A stretch of DNA of 64,000 bases from Alkalicoccus halolimnae (GTDB lineage: Bacteria; Bacillota; Bacilli; Bacillales; Salisediminibacteriaceae): assembly GCF_008014775.2 (NCBI RefSeq), contig NZ_CP144914.1:248001-312000 (forward strand), given 5' to 3'. How positions within the stretch are numbered: the first letter of the stretch is position 1; each line of letters begins with the position of its first letter. The position numbers and the translations under genes were made by a program. This document shows positions 61,852-64,000 of this stretch, piece after piece. A model generated the notes under the pieces. The model did not search any database. It saw only the letters and a program-made list of their open reading frames with translations, and was not told where the DNA came from.

Positions 61852-63531
61852 TTATTTAATCCTCGTCCGCAGAATCGAAACCATCAGCCAGAAAAACAGA
61901 AAGAAGAAGATGAGAAAACCGAGTTCCAGGACGGGAAGGCGGAGCCAGAGAGACTGGGCCGGATCCCCGAGCGTAATTCCGAGGATGAGAGAGCCGAGCA
62001 CGATGCTTACAGCAAGCAGCAGGACGCTCAGCGTTAACTGGTTGCCGATTCTCGCATAGCGCCTTCCGATCAGTTCGACTTCCGGAAGTCTTATTTCATG
62101 GCGGAGACGTCCTTTTTCAATTAGTGTCATCGTTTTTTTAATCATATCCGGTGTTCCGCTGAGGGCGTCCAGATAATCAAGTGCATGGTTCCGCAGGCGT
62201 CGCTGCAGGTGAATCGGGCTGAGATGTTCGCGCAGCAGTTCGTCGCCGAGCGGTTCAACAACTTCAATAATACTCAGTTCAGGATCGAGTTCGCTTATAA
62301 TGGATTCGACAGTTACGAGAGCTTTCGCTACGAGTGTGACGTCATGCGGTACTTCGATGTTGTAGCTGCCGATTAAAGCAAGCAGGTCGTTTACTACTTC
62401 CCCAAATCTGATTTCCTGCATCGGGACATTGAAATACAAATCCTGAAAGTCATCGATTTCTTTCTTTAATCCTTCCCGGTCTATTTCAAGGGGGACACGC
62501 CCCATTTTACTGATCGCTTTTACAATATCATCGGTGTTTTTACGAAGTATTCCAATGACGAGAGAAGCAAGGCTGCTGCGCAGTTCCTGGGTAAGGCGTC
62601 CGACCATGCCGAAATCGAGCAGGCCGATCACATCATTTTCCATCACGTAAATGTTTCCCGGATGAGGATCCGCATGATAAAATCCATCGATAAAAATCTG
62701 TTTGCAGATCGTATACGTGATTGCTTCGGAAATATGTTCCCGGCGCTCTCTGCTAATGGAATGGATGTCGAGATGATTAACGTTTGTCCCCTCAATCAAT
62801 TCCATAGTCATAATTTTTTCTGTTGTGCATTTCCAGTCCACTTCCGGAATGTAAATTCGGGGGTCGTCAGCTGTCTGTCTGCGGATCCGGTCCGCGTTTC
62901 TGCCTTCTATTTTGTAGTTCAGCTCGCGGAGGATCATTTTCGTGAATTCTTTGACGAGTTTAGGCAGATGGTAGCGGGCGGTACCTTCAATATGCCTGTC
63001 TGCAAGCAGCGCGATTTCATGCAGGATGTCGAGATCGGTCTCAATCGTCTTTTGAACGCCCGGCCGCTGGATCTTAACAGCTACTTTACGCCCATCGTGA
63101 GTTTTTGCTTTGTGGACCTGGCCGATGGAGGCAGAAGCAAGCGGTTCTTCCTCGAACTCTGAGAAATACGAAGAGAGGGGATCACCGGTTTCATCTTCAA
63201 AAACCTGTTTCACTTCTTCATAGGAAAAGGGGGACACATGATCCTGCAGCTTTTCGAGTTCATCAAGTAAAGGCTGCGGAAATATATCTTTACGTGTACT
63301 GGCAATCTGCCCGAGTTTAACGAAAGCCGGACCGAGTTCTTCGAGCAGAATGCGGATACGCTCTTCTGTAGACTTGATACGTTTTTCTTCGGGTACCCGC
63401 CATTTCCTTGGGCGCGGGACTTCATCAATCAGCCCGATTTTCTGCACGAAAAAACCGAATCCATTGCGGATTAATGCATTAATAATCTGCCGGAAACGGT
63501 TGGCTTGCCTGAATCTTGCATGTTTCAGCAT
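61852..63531 (-). CDS. UbiB/ABC1 (ADCK)-family atypical kinase
   Basis: A 559-residue membrane-associated protein of the ancient atypical kinase family linked to isoprenoid-quinone and lipid metabolism. Motifs: the inhibitory KxGQ in FVKLGQIASTR, the Ala-rich loop in PLASASIGQVHKA, Lys in VAVKIQRPGV, Glu in REL, the catalytic loop GFYHADPHPGNIYV and metal-binding LLDFGMVGRL. Two C-terminal transmembrane helices (LSVLLLAVSIVLGSLILGIT and FLIFFFLFFWLMVSIL) complete the usual arrangement. GAGGTG precedes ATG 63531. The substrate is unknown. Confidence 0.94.
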   Translation of the reverse strand: MLKHARFRQANRFRQIINALIRNGFGFFVQKIGLIDEVPRPRKWRVPEEKRIKSTEERIRILLEELGPAFVKLGQIASTRKDIFPQPLLDELEKLQDHVSPFSYEEVKQVFEDETGDPLSSYFSEFEEEPLASASIGQVHKAKTHDGRKVAVKIQRPGVQKTIETDLDILHEIALLADRHIEGTARYHLPKLVKEFTKMILRELNYKIEGRNADRIRRQTADDPRIYIPEVDWKCTTEKIMTMELIEGTNVNHLDIHSISRERREHISEAITYTICKQIFIDGFYHADPHPGNIYVMENDVIGLLDFGMVGRLTQELRSSLASLVIGILRKNTDDIVKAISKMGRVPLEIDREGLKKEIDDFQDLYFNVPMQEIRFGEVVNDLLALIGSYNIEVPHDVTLVAKALVTVESIISELDPELSIIEVVEPLGDELLREHLSPIHLQRRLRNHALDYLDALSGTPDMIKKTMTLIEKGRLRHEIRLPEVELIGRRYARIGNQLTLSVLLLAVSIVLGSLILGITLGDPAQSLWLRLPVLELGFLIFFFLFFWLMVSILRTRIK

Positions 63532-63627
63532 GGGCAGACACCTCGTTTACAATATTGGATTTATTATACCATTTTCCAGATAATATGTAGAAATTCTCCT
63601 GTAATAGGCTGCAGGCAAAGTTTTTTT

Positions 63628-63707
63628 CTGCAGCCTCCCTATGGAAACGAAGGCGGACGAAGATCATTCTTCTTGATAGATGCTTTATTTACAAAGCAGC
63701 TTTCCGT
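63628..63707. repeat. Dispersed repeat, family-1 right-end fragment K
   Basis: CCCTATGGAAACGAAGGCGG, then GATCATTC and CTTTATTTACAAAGCAGC, resemble the right end CCCATGGAAACGAAAGCG with TTTATTTTCAAGGCAGCC. Confidence 0.6.
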
Positions 63708-63708
63708 A

Positions 63709-63746
63709 AAAAAATAAGCCTGAATAGATATTTCTATCCAGGCTGG
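63709..63746 (-). terminator. Terminator of the racemase-like gene
   Basis: On the minus strand AGCCTGGATAG and CTATTCAGGCT around AAATAT, followed by TATTTTTTTA. Confidence 0.85.
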
Positions 63747-64000
63747 GGAAGCTGTATAAAATTACTAAAGTAATATTTTTTAGAAACGTATGCTGAAGCC
63801 ATTAATGACAGGAGAGCGCTGTAATTAACGTGGAAGGCGACTTCCTTTCCTACGGGAAGATCTGTATCTTTTGCATTAATAATTAAATGGTCACTGCTCG
63901 AGCCGAGAATCTCAATATCTGCTCTCGGATTCAAGCCTGAGACAACAACATCCTGGGAGCCGACAGCAAGAATGGCTCGTTTCATCATGCCCTGATCAGC
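63734..64000 (-). CDS. Alanine/ornithine-racemase-type PLP enzyme, C-terminal part (cut by window end)
   Basis: The last about 88 codons of a gene that continues past 64000. MKRAILAVGSQDV, IEILGSSSDHLIINAKDTDL and EVAFHVNYSALLSLMASAYV match the end of amino-acid racemases of the ornithine-racemase (Orr/YhfX) group as I recall them. The frame is open to the window edge (ADQG before the first Met), so the Met at 63988 is internal. The PLP lysine and specificity regions are not visible. Confidence 0.8.
   Translation of the reverse strand, partial: ADQGMMKRAILAVGSQDVVVSGLNPRADIEILGSSSDHLIINAKDTDLPVGKEVAFHVNYSALLSLMASAYVSKKYYFSNFIQLPQPG

Noticed and set aside
1..64000. tRNA, rRNA or replication-origin features
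   Set aside because: No tRNA-like TTCRANYCY arm with a matching acceptor stem, no rRNA sequence and no DnaA-box cluster was noticed by eye; a dedicated scan was not possible.

Overview
The window looks like a chromosomal segment from a haloalkaliphilic or moderately halophilic member of the Bacillaceae. The reasons are strong AGGAGG-type ribosome sites with ATG/GTG/TTG starts, very acidic secreted proteins, S-layer-homology (SLH) surface proteins, Bacillus-type families (MtnE-, AmhX-, DUF4256-, DUF4181-, DUF2207-like) and a betaine-homocysteine-methyltransferase-like enzyme. This is inference from protein content; no rRNA or other taxonomic marker is present.

Layout. 1-5.2 kb: a siderophore ABC importer (ATPase, lipoprotein, two permeases) whose lipoprotein gene is split by a complete IS3-family element; the target site can be reconstructed exactly. 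5.3-6.5 kb: an MtnE-like aminotransferase. 7.1-14.9 kb: a cell-surface block with an ECF sigma factor and its RskA-type anti-sigma factor, a class-F-like sortase with a C-terminal FN3-like domain, an adjacent duplicated-domain protein ending in an MPATG sorting signal, an SLH/N-formylglutamate-amidohydrolase-like fusion and a CHRD protein. 15-23 kb: Nudix hydrolase, small unknowns, an amidase and a SulP transporter, separated by long repeat-filled gaps. 23.2-32.1 kb: a cell-wall amino-sugar recovery locus (MurR/RpiR regulator, sugar ABC permeases and binding protein without an ATPase, MurQ, a BadF-type amino-sugar kinase, and divergently a secreted GH3 NagZ-like enzyme). 32.8-46.5 kb: hydrolase, VOC protein, membrane proteins, MFS transporter, DUF4256, a remarkable 1251-residue gamma-glutamyltransferase with an inserted jelly-roll-like domain and six SLH repeats, a DUF2207 protein behind a sigma-W-like promoter, and a GNAT/membrane pair. 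47-64 kb: mostly household genes (oxidoreductases, BHMT-like enzyme, glutaminase, 5'-nucleotidase, SDR/MaoC pair, WrbA-like flavoprotein, AmhX-like amidohydrolase, MarR plus ABC exporter, UbiB-like kinase, and an ornithine-racemase-like gene cut by the window end).

The intergenic space is unusual. At least a dozen dispersed non-coding elements of about 80-590 bp occupy the gaps. They share a core around a small stem-loop whose arms vary but stay complementary, yet they carry at least three different kinds of ends, including one element with perfect 17-bp terminal inverted repeats and one copy that looks like a recombinant of two families. This modular repeat system, the sigma/anti-sigma-sortase-substrate neighbourhood and the rebuilt gamma-glutamyltransferase are the most interesting parts of the window.
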